Part shown: one piece after another, positions 1-12,189 of the stretch
Layout of the letters: the number at the start of each line of letters is the position of its first letter
Position numbering within the stretch: position 1 is the stretch's first letter
NCBI GenBank assembly: GCA_000697055.1
Contig: JNDT01001802.1
Location: 62,001-126,000, forward strand
Length of the DNA: 64,000 bases
Origin: Saksenaea vasiformis B4078
Taxonomy: Eukaryota > Mucoromycota > Mucoromycetes > Mucorales > Saksenaeaceae
Direction of reading: 5' to 3'
The notes under the pieces: model-generated
The model's input: the letters and a program-made list of their open reading frames with translations, nothing else
What the model was told of the DNA's origin: nothing
Database searches by the model: none
Translations under genes and position numbers: made by a program

Positions 1-1757
1 CGAAAGAATTCTTCTTAAAATGTTCAAAACCATAAATATCGAGTACACCAATGAATGTCCCCACGCTGTCGGGGTCTGCACATGATAAACTGTTGTTGAC
101 CACGCTGACCAGCCATTCAAACAGGTTGGCATAAATGTATTTGGCTACAGAGTCTCGTACAACCTGCGCTTGTGTTGGATTTAGGTTTGTGACGATCTTC
201 TCGGAGCGAGTAATGATTTGCTTGCGTACGATCCACTTTCTGAACTCGCTTTTGTTGATACCAAGGAGTTGAGTGGCCAGCAGCAAGGATGGTTCATCAT
301 CTGACAAAGTAGCATCACCTCTACCACCGATCTCGATATTACCAATGTGGAGAAGCGCTGCAAGCAAACGGAAGATTTGCCACTGTGTCTGCACAGAAAT
401 GCCGACCAACGACAAGGACTTCTGTGTAAGTTCGAATTCTTCAACATCATCTACGCCAGGTATTTCCCCGGTTCCACTTCCATTCAAGTAATTAAATTCT
501 GACCATTCCTTCAGACCAAGTTCTTTTCTTTCAGTGGATGGAGCGCCAGCACACAGCTATACATACCACAAATGTCATTTCAGGCACCAGTTCATTATTA
601 TCTTACCTGGTAAAAAATGTGGTAGTTTCGTTCTGTTTCTGGTTGGAATACCAGACGCGAACGTTCTAAAAGATATGTTCTAATTTTTGCTCCGACAATG
701 TTGTATTTTCTATCGAATTGGATCTATGGGATCGCGTTGAGTGTCCTTCCAATGTCTTATCCATTCAATTCTTTCCAACCTCAATATATTTTCCAAATCG
801 TGAACTGTTATCGTTTCTGGTCGTTTTTGCGTTACCAAAGGCTTCCATGATAGGATTGGTAGCTAATGGGATTCTTTTTAGCGTCTGCGAAATCGCTTGG
901 TGTGAAGCGTACCTAAAATCTGCTCTTCAACCTCCGTCATCCCTTCACTGCTTTTGGAATCCTTGCCCGCCGACTCCTTATCGTCTGCTGTGGCGAAATA
1001 TCGCATAATATACTTTGCGCTCACTGTTTTACCAGCACCACTATTTTTTTTTTTTGGTTTTTACCTCCTAATCAGCAAACCTCCCCTTTTCTGGTTCTTC
1101 AGTGTGGTTTTATCTCACCTCTCTCCTGATACGACAATTGTTTGATTCGATTTTTCACGGATCATGCATCGATAGGCATCCTCTGCAATTGCAAACAAAT
1201 GAGGTTCTAATTCACCCCTACGGCGTCCAGAATATTGTTGAATAATCTCGGGTTCATAGAGAGGTACACGAGCAAATGGATTAGCGGCAATCAAGACAAT
1301 GCCAGAATAGGTATAGATATTGCGCTCTTGGTATCGGGTGCGGATGGTATTAAGGACTGCGATAAGAGGATATTCAGCACGTGTACGGCGGATCCAATAT
1401 TCTGACCTGACGGTTCGTTCAAGTAACTGAGATTGGTAAGGTCATCGGTATTCTCCATCTTGGGTGGATTACGGAGAGGAGGCAACTGTGTGCCTTTTGT
1501 TTTTTCTATTTCTGCTAATGTAGATTCAAAGACATGTTCCTATCGTAACGAGTAAGAGAAAAATACGCATCTTTTATGTGCCTCATGCTTACCTTTGTCG
1601 GGTCATCATCGGATTGAAAGACGATCTTGACCTGTGTACTCTCGACAGTTTTAGACAGCACGGACGCAGATACCCATCCTTCTTTTTCATCTGTAAACCA
1701 CGCCTTTGTTCCATTGGTATACACGTCGAGCAGCGTGTTTAAATTTGATGTTGCCAT
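1..1757 (-). CDS. MYO2: Class V myosin heavy chain, 5' part (truncated by window edge)
   Basis: This is an actin-based motor for transport of vesicles and organelles to growing hyphal tips. Exons read on the minus strand are 1593-1757, 1407-1539, 1119-1356, 913-1040, 780-862, 607-723 and 1-556, joined by GT-AG introns of 50-78 bases. The product begins [10 protein letters not shown] and shows the motor N-terminus, then the P-loop GESGAGKT (split by the intron at 1041-1118), the switch I region [10 protein letters not shown] and, at the window edge, the switch II and relay region [14 protein letters not shown]. This order and wording is typical of class V rather than class I or II myosins. About 470 residues are visible; the rest of the motor, the IQ motifs, coiled coil and cargo domain lie outside. 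The ATG at 1755-1757 fits the normal short N-terminal extension. The symbol follows the yeast class V orthologue. Confidence 0.93.
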
Positions 1758-4700
1758 CTCGACGGAAAAGAGAGAAGAGAGACGTTATTCAGGGTTTTCC
1801 TATGCAAAGGCACGACGTTCCAAGGGGAAAGAGGGAGCTATTTTCTCTTAAAAATCGAGGGACTTGGTCAGCGTCCCTTGGTCTCGACGTGAAAAGGGGT
1901 TAGGAAAAAGAGAAGTTCGTAGACTCGCTCATTTCATATCCCGGTGCGCAACACATGCCTGTAACTTGACACCGAAAAGTCACACAAGAAGTTACATCCT
2001 CCGACCAATTCAGCTTGACAGGTCGTGCTCGAAATACAATGTTTCGAAACGCGAGCCCCTCCCCACAAGTTCTAGTTGGATTTCGGACCTTGAAAAATTG
2101 ACTTCTGCATGCAATCTTCCCGAGAACGTCTCAACAGATCTTATCTATTCCATGGAACTTTGATCGCCTTTTACCTGAAGAAAAGCTCGATATATCCCTA
2201 GCCTTTAGTATAACACCCTCAACGGCGCCTAGAAAAAGAGAGTGTGTATCAGGTGGTATAAAAAAGAAGGAGTAGTTGTAGATTTGTTTGATGGCGAAAA
2301 CCTTTGGATTGATTTTACGCTATTCATTACGATATACAAGTCTTTCCGTTTGTCTCCTTGTTATGATATTGGTTGTGTCCATCTCAGCCATGTATGACTC
2401 GGAGCTCTTCGAGGATGGTACCCTTGCTAAAGGTATATTTCGCAAAGCCGTTGCAGGAATTCTCCCCGATTGCGCTTAAAGGCCTCGAGCCTTACTGCCA
2501 AACTTCAGTAAATCTTTGTCTGTTTGCACGATCAATAAAAATTTCTGCGTCATTTATAATCAATCCTCGATGGAACAGCTTCGCCCTTCAGAATAAAGTT
2601 CGTCGCAATTTATCACAGACTTCAAAGTACGCGACGATCATGACAAACCTTATCCGGTGGCCTATTGAAACGTATCTAGATACACTGTTAACTTGTTGTT
2701 CCCGTGCGTCAATTTGTACAAATGAGCGAGCCAAAGTTTCAGGACCGAATAAATATAACAAAGTGCCGAGGAGTCGCTCAAGTGTTTAAAAGAGTCCATA
2801 TGTAAACAATTGGATCATTATATCCTTTTTCAGATGGAAATGAGAAAAAATTGATTATAACAGGTAGGCCTCGGACATAATTAATTCCAAAACTTCGTAC
2901 GTTATTCCAATGCAGAACAGCCAATGCCTACTACAAGCAGTACGAGGTTGATGAGAAACTGCACGCCTTCGGATACCTTTTACGTAGCGAGACAGAAACA
3001 GCCAGGGGTTCCCCAACTTCTAACGTTGAATAACAAAGGGCATTTGTGCATCTACAGGATATAACAATCAACTCTCTTTTTCCCAAACGACTAGATTTAA
3101 AAAACATCCCTAGTTAAAATTTATGCTAAAAAGGACCTCTCTGCATAACAGAATTATGCAACTTCGTGAGAAGTGTTGTTGATGGAAAAAAGGAGAAGGA
3201 AGCAGTGACGAGGATGATGAGATAAACGACATGCATAACAAACTAGGACGCTCAATGTTTTCCAAATTTACAACTGAATCTGTAAAGAATGTTGACAACG
3301 GCACAAACATCATGTACAACGGCTGATACTCTTCTAAGGAGACTGAAAACATTTTACTTTGGCTCTCCTGATTTCGTAACACCACAGAACATGAGAAGCT
3401 TATTCACCTACTAAATTAATAATAATGAATCTCTAGAACTCGTTATCTGACACAATTCCTGGTATCTGGAAGTCGTCGGTACGACATGTGTTCATTAAGA
3501 TTTCCTGAAGGTTTACATCATGTGTGTAGTTCACAAATGAATGGTTCTAGATTTTTAATACACTCTGACGGAAGAAGACCCATCTTTTGTTTGCCAAGTC
3601 AACAAATTGCTGCGAGAGAAGGCGATTTGAAACACTCTCAGAGAGTGGTCATTCTTCATGAAAAATGCAAGTAGTGGATTAGCATACATGATCATCCATA
3701 AATGAGCTGTAGTTTAGTGTAATAGAGCTCTACATGGTTAGGTGTGGCCTCTTGCTCTCTGTTACCAAATCCAAAAAATTTGCTGCGAAGCGATGTAATG
3801 GATCATCATTACGCAGTTCTTTCCGCAGCAGAAAATGCTTGCCCACAAAAATACCACTTATGTTGATGACAACTTTGGTATAGTACATACAGCCCTTTGC
3901 AATTTGATGGAAGCAGCTGCAGTCTATCACAGGGAACCACTCTATTCCAGAAGATCAATCTCCGATCACCTCGCATGCATCTGAAATGACTGGTGAACAA
4001 TCACTTTCTTTCATAATCAATGCCAAAGAGAGAAATGTTTATCCACGAAAAAAATAGATACAATGAATTTGGGTTATCAAGCAACTAGCAATACAATAAT
4101 AATAAAATGAAATACATAACAAAGGATGCAACGAAAGGAGAAAAAAAATTACGAGTTACTGTTGATCAGACTAGCTGATGTCTTCATTCTTTTCTTCCTC
4201 AATTGTCTCCAGGTAAGATGGCCACCGACGTCTCAGGGATTTCTCTTGCGGTCCTGGGCGCGATTCCCAGCAAAGTAGTTGCCAATACTGCCAGCCTTGT
4301 ATGTCTCGAACAATGGGTGCGGCAGATATGTTGGAGGTGTGTGTGGGTTTTGAAGGCAAAAAGTGCACTCGCGTTGTGGTGGTCCTCATTATTTCAGGAA
4401 AGGGAAAGAGATAAGTGTCCGCATGTCAATCGAGGAACGGGTCGCTTATATTTGATTTTCGGATTTATTTATCCGCTGGCACGTGTACGAAAAGGTGCTG
4501 CGAACAGATCGAGGAATAGTCAATGACATGAACCACGAGACAGCAGTCTGCCGCCATCGGTATCTATCACAGATATGGTAAACATGACAATTTCAGAAGC
4601 ATGACGGAATACAAAAGATGTTGTTGTTAACTATCCGAAAGAAATTGTAGTATGTAGTCTGTATCTACGTGCGTTCATCTTCTTTGCACATTAGTCGGCC

Positions 4701-5815
4701 AAAGTCGGATGGGGAAAAACCAAATACCTTTTGGAAATCTTCAGTCATAAGAACGGATCATTGTAGCATACCCCGCTTGGGAAAAACGAGGATATAGCAT
4801 GAAGTATCGATTTAAGGAAAAAATGAAATCGGAGACTTCGGACAAATTGCGTATAATGTCACAAGGCACTAAAGTTCCGTGCGTACCGCACGCTCCACCT
4901 TTAAGTTCGAGCCAGACAAACCAGCTTTTCAGTCTAAACGCTGCACATTATAGCATTCATGTTGTCTGCACACGTCACAGTAGTGGACTTCACACGTGAG
5001 TCTATAGATACATATATTTATATATGACTGAAGCAAACTTAAACCCGTAAAGATAGTAAAGCGTAGATAGCTAGACGGAGTCCCTGCGAAGTGGATCGTT
5101 AAAAGGACCAATCAAGGAGGCAGGAAGCTAAAAGAGCCCAATGTCTCCATTGATTCGGACCATCACGTGTGAAAAAGGCTTCTGACTGTGGGGACATGCA
5201 GTGGAGAATGGGCTTGTCTGGGTACCGAAGCAGATGTCCAGACTCTTCAGTTTATGGTTCTGAAATTGGGAATTTGTGATATTTCATTGGACATATATCA
5301 CGGTAGAGATGACTCACGGGACCCTAACATACCAATTGTTGGTTTTTTTATCACTGCCCATGCACGGGTATCTTACTGTTTGACCTTTTCGGACACGAAT
5401 GTTAACACTTTTTTTTTGTTCTAAGGCTTTCTTCGATGTGGCTGTAAAACCTTATTCATAATTTAACGTTACTCCAGCTTACATCATAGGCGTTCTCATC
5501 CGCCATCTCTGTTTAGTTTATACGCTGGATACATTTTCAAAAGATACGCGCAGCTCATCCGCAGCGGTGCCGTTGTTCATCAGGCTTCACAACTTGAAGC
5601 AACTGCGGTAAAACAGGTTTGCTGGCTTTGTATGCACGTAGGCTACACGAATAAGTGCTTTGTAATAGAAGCGTAATGTACATGATTTATAATCTGCATA
5701 CCCATTTCTTTGTAATAGATACAGAGAAGCAAGTAAACGATTTATGCACCACGTCGATTTCTAATGATTGACAAATCTAAAGAGCGGGGAAAAGGATACA
5801 GGTGACACCATTACA
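1758..5815. other. Gene-poor interval, no convincing gene
   Basis: About 4 kb between the myosin start and the MCUR1-like gene. Only short open frames occur, on both strands. Minus-strand frames near 3500-3930 and 4171-4389 look faintly coding (two overlapping frames are open at 4171-4389), but I recognise no family and see no supporting splice structure. The part just right of 1757 must contain the myosin promoter. The rest is probably decayed repeat sequence. Confidence 0.5.
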
Positions 5816-6619
5816 TCACCGGAACATACGGAGGTAGGCGAGGAACAAGGCACCTGCACCAGTGATCGTACCTGCACAAAATATTGAGAAATTATAACCA
5901 ACATGGGACGGGGGAGAGCACTTTACCGATCATATATTGTAATATCTGGAATTTGATAGCTTCCATCTGTGTGCGCAATCCTGCAATTTCGCTTTCAATT
6001 CTTGTATCGGTCTCCTTGATTTTAATTTCCTGCGCGCTGGCTTCATCGCGAATCCGTCCTTTTTCCAGATTCAGATCCAACCTCACATTGGCCTGTGTTT
6101 TTGATATCTCTTCTCGTAGTTTCTGCCGTAACTTTTCGATTTCACCCTGCAATCGTTCGTTCTCGGCCTTCATCATGGTAAAATCATTTTTCTCCAGTAA
6201 TTGGATTTCTGACTTCAGATGCGCAAAGTCTACTTTGTAGGTATACACAGTCTTTTCATAATGTAAGTAATCTCCTTTATTTTGAGAAGGGTTATAGCTA
6301 GCCGAACCTTTTCTTGTTCGGCCTTGGTGACCATAGCCTTGGTTAAGCCAGACATACTTTTGAACTTGGATATAAAAAATGACGACATACGCTCGGACAC
6401 TTACCTTTCAGAAATCACTTCACGCAGTGACGCCATGATAGCTTCACTTTGTTCACGAGTGAATCCTTCATTCTCCAATCGCTCAACGAATTTAAACGTA
6501 TCGAAATGGTACTGAGGAACTTGGTGGGTGGGTGATGATGTGTGGAGGTAGCTCGCAGGCGATCGTACAAGATGCTTTTTATAAACTAACGATCGTACTG
6601 AAAATTTTGTCAATGTCAT
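5816..6619 (-). CDS. FMP32: MCUR1/CCDC90/Fmp32-family mitochondrial inner-membrane protein (DUF1640)
   Basis: Exons 6405-6619, 6308-6356, 5927-6251 and 5816-5871 join in phase to 214 residues. The N-terminus, starting MTLTKFSVRS and rich in Arg, Ser and Thr, looks like a mitochondrial presequence. It is followed by the family signature FDTFKFVERLENEGFTREQ, then a long heptad-rich coiled coil (about residues 95-190), and a C-terminal hydrophobic segment ITGAGALFLAYL with a short basic tail. This is the standard architecture of the DUF1640 family, whose animal members affect mitochondrial calcium uptake and whose yeast member is tied to respiratory-chain assembly. The frame stays open upstream, but I chose the ATG at 6617-6619 because it gives the targeting sequence. 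The exact function in this fungus is inferred. Confidence 0.88.
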
Positions 6620-7840
6620 AACGATCCATTGCGATGGTGAACTGACCCTGACGTAGTGGAGAGGCCATGGCAGGACAAGTTGAGTGGTGAAGGATAACGG
6701 CGAGTTTGAGTTATCCACTCCAGTCAATCACAGTCGCTCAGCCAATAAGAATCGGCGAAGGATCCAGCTTATCCCAGAGCAACGAAATGGAAATTACGTG
6801 GGTTTTGAATACACATTTGCATCATCTGGATATTACTTTGCGTTTGTACCAAATCAATCCTACAGGAAGAGCTGTATATATTTGCGCAGAGAAGCAGATA
6901 TTTTCACATCTGGATCAAAGATGTATTGCGCTGGTCCGTTGTAATAGGTTCCTCAATGCACCAGTCGGAACGCGTAAAGCGAGAGTATTTAAAGGGACGC
7001 AGGAATTTTTTTTTTCTTTGGCTCCGTTTCCCACATGAAACGTCCCCGGTTACGTCCTGAGGCTGAGCATATACACACAGAAACTCATGTCTTTTGATCG
7101 ATTGTTTAGACTCTTGGTCGTAAAACTATGAAATTGGCCGCTCCACGGAAGCCATAAGCCTCTTCTCCCACCCCCACCGAGATCGTGCGGGGTGTGGCAC
7201 CCACGAACGCGGGAAAATACCTTCGGGGTAAGTCAAATGGCATGCAAGTATTATTCCATTTACTAACCATGAACAAAGTGTTATGCCGTCTACACGAATT
7301 TTACATCCATCGAGGGACCGCGTTACTGTAAGTAGTGTATCAATTTGTTGCCAACTTATGCATTAACGAACACATATTCGATTCTTTTCTTAGAGTAAAA
7401 GTGGTTCCTCATGCACGCAAAATTTATATAAATTAGCGTAAAAATTTGTTCAATAGACAGTATCATTACCGTGGTTTCATGAAAAGTAGGTGTTGTGGCG
7501 ATCTCGTTCGATTGTAAGGAAGCATATGGTTGCTTCTTGTTTGTTAATGAAGATACTAGCTGAAGCAACTGTCACCTTTTCCGGGAGAACCTTTCAGGTT
7601 AAAGACAGCATCATACAACAGAGTGGGAGACGAAGGAAGGAAATCTATGCGGCACTCACTATATCATAGGACGTCTTTTCAAAACGGAGCATGTCCACCT
7701 TTTAACACATTTGAACGACTAACGTTCGGGCTTTAAAAATCCATTGCTAACGCAATGAGCAATTTGATGCACTGGCCTATGAACTCAACCTGTAGCAGGA
7801 AATAACTGTATGAAGGGAAACATGATCATTTGGAGATACT
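6620..7840. other. Intergenic interval, including the 3' flank of the Fanzor relic
   Basis: No gene is recognised. The left part holds the promoter of the MCUR1-like gene. The right part, roughly 7400-7840, lies directly 3' of the Fanzor stop codon. In intact TnpB and Fanzor loci the guide (omega) RNA is encoded at this position, so it is the place to look for one. Confidence 0.45.
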
Positions 7841-10563
7841 TTACGAGGAACCCGTATTCGAAACGGTGATATTTGTTGACTTTGTGGGCCGAGAAAACAC
7901 GCTAGGTCGCCAATGACCTCTCCAGATGCTGCTTGCTATGGCGAACATGTTTTTGCTTGCATTAATGTCACGCTGCCACAGTGTCCTACAGTGTTTGCAG
8001 ACCAGGACACCGTGGTGCGTGATGTTATCGGCCGTTTTGATTTTCCCCAATCCCTTCCTCATGCAGCTGTGACATACCTGTATCACAAGTTGAGCGCGCC
8101 AAACCAAAATATTACAAAAAGCAAACCTGAGAGGTGCAATATTCGTCCACTTTAATTGCTACAAGTTCGCCTCGTGTTTCTCGTCGTTTGACCATACGCC
8201 AACACCTTTTTACCACACCACCGCGCTTTCCTTTATATCGGCGATCTTTTCCAAACATGCGTCTCCAAAGACAATAAGCGAAATCTTTTCTGACTGTTGG
8301 AATTTCTGTGGCGTCCACTTTCGCGGTCGTGTAATTCGCAGCGTGGATCGGACAGACGATGTATTTTGTCGAGGGATCCTATCGCTTTTCAGAAAAAGAG
8401 GAGTATTATGCAAAATACATACCTCCCTCTTGATGCGTCCTCCTTGAGTCGTTTCCGTTTTCTCTGATATTTGCGTAACTTCCTGTTTTTCTTCGTATTC
8501 TTTCGTCTTCTCCTGTTGTACTTCTTGCCACCATTAACCAATACGTTGACCAGCTCTTCTGAAGCTCTCTGCACGCCTTGATACCCCCGAAATCGCATTG
8601 AAGCCTTATCAAAGCCGTAGAAAGCGAAAAGTGTTTCCTTATGTTGCAAGATTTCATCTATCCGCTGATGAAACTGTTCTACTGAGTTTGTCTTCGCGCT
8701 CGTCAACTTACTCTCGATTTCAGTTATACCAGCCGTATCTTTCAGCTTTTGCAACCGTTTGCGGTGGTGGGGCGAACCCGTGTTCTGATAATATTCATTG
8801 CTGGAGCAACGACGAATTTCATGTTCTATATTGCCGCAGCCATATGGGGCGGTAAACACTTGGTTGATTCCAGGGTCGACCGCGCAGACACGGTACCGAT
8901 GTCAACCTCCTCTGCAGAGAAGTCATCAAGACTAGGATCCACTGTCTGAAATTTTGGTTTTGCCTTCCTTGCAAATTGTAAGTCGACTACAAACCCGTCA
9001 GTGAGAATTTGATTGGTAAACATGATGCCTCGTTGTTGTGGATCCTTCCAATCTTCAAAACTAGATAGCACAGAAGTCATTCAGCCATCTTCACAGTGAG
9101 TATAGATGTATGCCTTTGGAAACCCAGCTTGTGAAAGTTAAATACTCGCCAAAACAAGGCGGCATTTTCATCGTATGTTCTTGGACTCCTTTCTGAAACT
9201 AGGGCTGCCAATATCCCGGCGTTTACTGTCACAAAACGCCATTGCATGGAGGGTACGGGGCATAATGAGAACAGACGTGGTAAGTCCTTGGTCTCCTTTG
9301 TGGCACGCTGATGTTCTTCCTCGTAATTCAGTAGTATATATCGTAAAACCTGTAGATACTCTCCTGGCGATTGTGAGATTGTCTGTGGAGCTGCTGGCTG
9401 AACAACAAGAGGCTCTAACTCTTGACATATGCTTTCCACTAGATCATGAAGTTCAACAGAAGCTTCACTGATCCACTGTGGACAGATAGGCTCGCCACCG
9501 GCAATACGCTCGTAGATATATTCGGATGTGATTGCTTTGAGCTTTGCTTTTTCAAGGTCCTAAACAACGCATCAAGATTAGCACTTTCTATAACGACCTC
9601 ATATCCATACCTCCATTTCCTTGCTCAGTCTACGTTCTATATAAAAAGTGACGCGTGTCTCGAAATTTTCCACGATATTGGTGCTATACGCGGTGGCTAA
9701 AGTCTTGCACATGGCCGAAAGGGAGCCGCTGTAACCGGAAGGTCGATCCGCCGAAAATTTTATTCCAGGGTACCGCGTACAGAATGAAGTCCATCTCTCT
9801 GTAACGTCTTCTGGAAGATTTGGATTATCATTTGTGATCTGTGAATCCATGACAAGTTGCATAACGGAGTACCAAAACGATTGCGTAAAGACATACGCAG
9901 GTACATCCTCATGTTAAATGATGTAGCTATTCACAAAGAGTTGTGAACGTAATACGACTTCACGAACAAACGTGCCTAGTCGCTTGATGCCATCCCGCAG
10001 TGGTTGCTTAAATTCCTCTTTGACAACATTGCCAAAAAGGAGCTTGCGTTGAAGCGTTCGCAATCGGAACCGAAGTTCATAGTTATTCTTTCATTGATGT
10101 TCATAGCATGATTTGGGCACCTAGCTGATGCAGACGTTTTATGTCCTGTCTGTCCGCACGACGCACAAGCCCCTTGGGCTCGGGGATTTGCTGTATCTCG
10201 CGCGCGTTGCTGGCGACCTCGGCGCTTACGCATCGAAGTTTCGGCTTCTTCCTAAACCGATCGTTGGCGCTTTGTTCCAGCTACAAGGATACGTTACAAA
10301 AATTTGGATAGATACTATATCTGTTATCACTAACCCTTTTTGTTTGCAGCACGAGTAAAGCATATTCTACTTCTTCTGTCACGATGTCCTCTTTCGCCGC
10401 AACTTGAACACGCAACTATGATTGCAATCATATCAGTTTAACGCACATTATAATTAAAGACATACTTCGCTGCCGTTCTATCCTTTCTCTTTCCTGCTGT
10501 TCTTCAACAAAGCGTAACTTCTCCTTTTTCTTTCGAAAAATGATCCTCTTCGGCGTATCAACG
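7841..10563 (-). pseudogene. Decayed Fanzor (eukaryotic TnpB-like RNA-guided nuclease) gene
   Basis: Intact relatives are omega-RNA-guided DNA nucleases carried by transposons. Reading 10563 to 7841 on the minus strand gives: a basic segment; two zinc-knuckle-like motifs (CSSCGERGHRDRRSRIC, then CASCGQTGHKTSASARC); an alpha-rich central region; a RuvC-I motif VDPGINQVFTA (Asp codon 8875-8877); a basic linker; IVFGDA; then KRGGVVKR; VDEYCTSQVC with a candidate Glu (8142-8144); a zinc ribbon (CHSC and CKHC); and RuvC-III RDINASKNM (Asp 7967-7969). Putting the Glu beside the zinc ribbon is the rearranged RuvC layout described for Fanzors. Phase-consistent introns survive at 10416-10465, 10281-10334, 9560-9610, 8385-8422 and 8078-8126. 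Lesions: in-frame TAG at 10252-10254, TAA at 9914-9916, and frameshifts near 10076-10098, 9050-9085, 8885-8901 and 8259-8262. The N-terminal start is unclear. It is almost certainly inactive. Confidence 0.85.
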
Positions 10564-12189
10564 AAAATGAAAGCGCAATATAGGCAAAGTAACAAAAATA
10601 GTTCAAATAACATCGCTAAAGATGAAGGAAGTGAAAAAGGAAAAGCCAATAAATTTTGTCTTTCTAAGGTCACCGAAAAGGCAGACTGACAACATTTAAA
10701 ATCGTCCGAGATAAGCACCCGGGCAACTGTAGGAGATCCCCAACGGAAGCAAAGTACCCGTATTGCTTAACGCATTGCGTATACAAGCTGAATAATTGTC
10801 TAAAAGATCCTGAACTACCCTCCCTGTTCACATTGTAGTATTATAGAATACTTTATGAGAAGCCCTCCTTATGTCGTTTCGTGATCGGAGAAAGACTTGT
10901 AAGTGAAACATGAATTTTCAGGACTATGCAGTGAGATTGCATAATGCTTCACATCCTACAAGAACATCTTCTATAGATTCCATTTTATTGCAATTTGAAT
11001 AACTGATGAACTACTCACATCTTTTTCATCCTTCATCATTACCAAGAAGAAAAAAGAAAAAGTTAGCAGTTAGGCACAGAAAGAATGTCAACTTTAGGTG
11101 GAACCTGTTTCAGTTAGGATCCCGCAGAACTTTCTTTTCGACTTATAAACCTCCTCCAGGAACGTACAAAACAGAAACCGCAAACGTCAAAGCATCACTT
11201 ATATATAGATCTGCTTGGCATTAACCAGAAATCTGTCTTTTGGTTTTTATCTTGCCTGAAACGATACTGAACTTTTTAAAAATCCTGCGTTTTTGGTGAC
11301 CGGGCAGTCCACAGCTCTGGAGCTCCCGCATTCATCGATCTCAACACTTGCGTTTTTCTTTAGATCCGTGTTGATGTGTGTTTGTTCCTTCGTGGTCTCT
11401 TCCTGTGGCAAATTCATGCAGAGCATTGCCTACGTGAACACCATATCGAGATCTGGATTTTATAGTTGCTTGTACTCTCTAATTGTTCGATCTATGGAAA
11501 AAACAGCTGTGAAGAGTAAGGAGCCAATTGATTGTATCATTATTGGGTTATCTAGAAAGTCATGCTGTACGATTGTGAAAATTGACACATGAACGATCTG
11601 CTTGATCTAGAGTTCAGTTATGTTAGCTGTATCACTTTTATGCGGCGAACGCTTGAAAGCTCTCACACATTCTGGGAATATCTGTCGCGGTATATTTCCC
11701 GAATAGGTGGGAGCATCGTTGTGGTATTCACACCAGTGATCCACATAAAAAAGTCAAACTCAGCTACAATCAGTCCATCAAACTAACTTTTACTTGAGAT
11801 GGCGTACAGAAAGGGAAGTTAAACCCGTTCCAATAAAGGATATACGACAGTATCATAGTATTCTCATTTGTACCGCTTAACAGCACATCCTCACTTATCA
11901 GCTATACCTTTTTACACTGATACCACGCTTCCCTTCCAACGTTCCATTTAAGCGAAAGCAAATCTTGCACTATGATTGACTTTTTCCAGCCAATGACATT
12001 GAGAGAGGAAGAGTGGTATGTATTCAGGTAAACTTTAGAAGCAAGTGCCTCAGAAAGTGAACCCCCGCGAAGAGGCATTGCAGCTCCGAGAGCTTCAGTC
12101 ATTAAACGGCACAGTAGTCACCTATTCGTAGGAAAATATGAAAAAGAGGGAGTACCCTGTACTCTTTCATGTGGTACGATCGCCCAGCT
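10564..12189. other. Gene-poor interval between two transposon relics
   Basis: No intact gene. Short open frames at 11293-11786 (+) and 11902-12102 (-) were inspected. The latter lies where the C-terminal end of the neighbouring IS630-type transposase would be expected, and may be its eroded tail. A hydrophobic minus-strand frame at about 10570-10718 runs into the Fanzor relic but does not look like part of it. Confidence 0.45.

Noticed and set aside
4171..4389. Minus-strand 72-codon ORF with an ATG; a second overlapping frame is also open
   Set aside because: Two open frames compete, neither matches a family I know, and no splice structure supports either.
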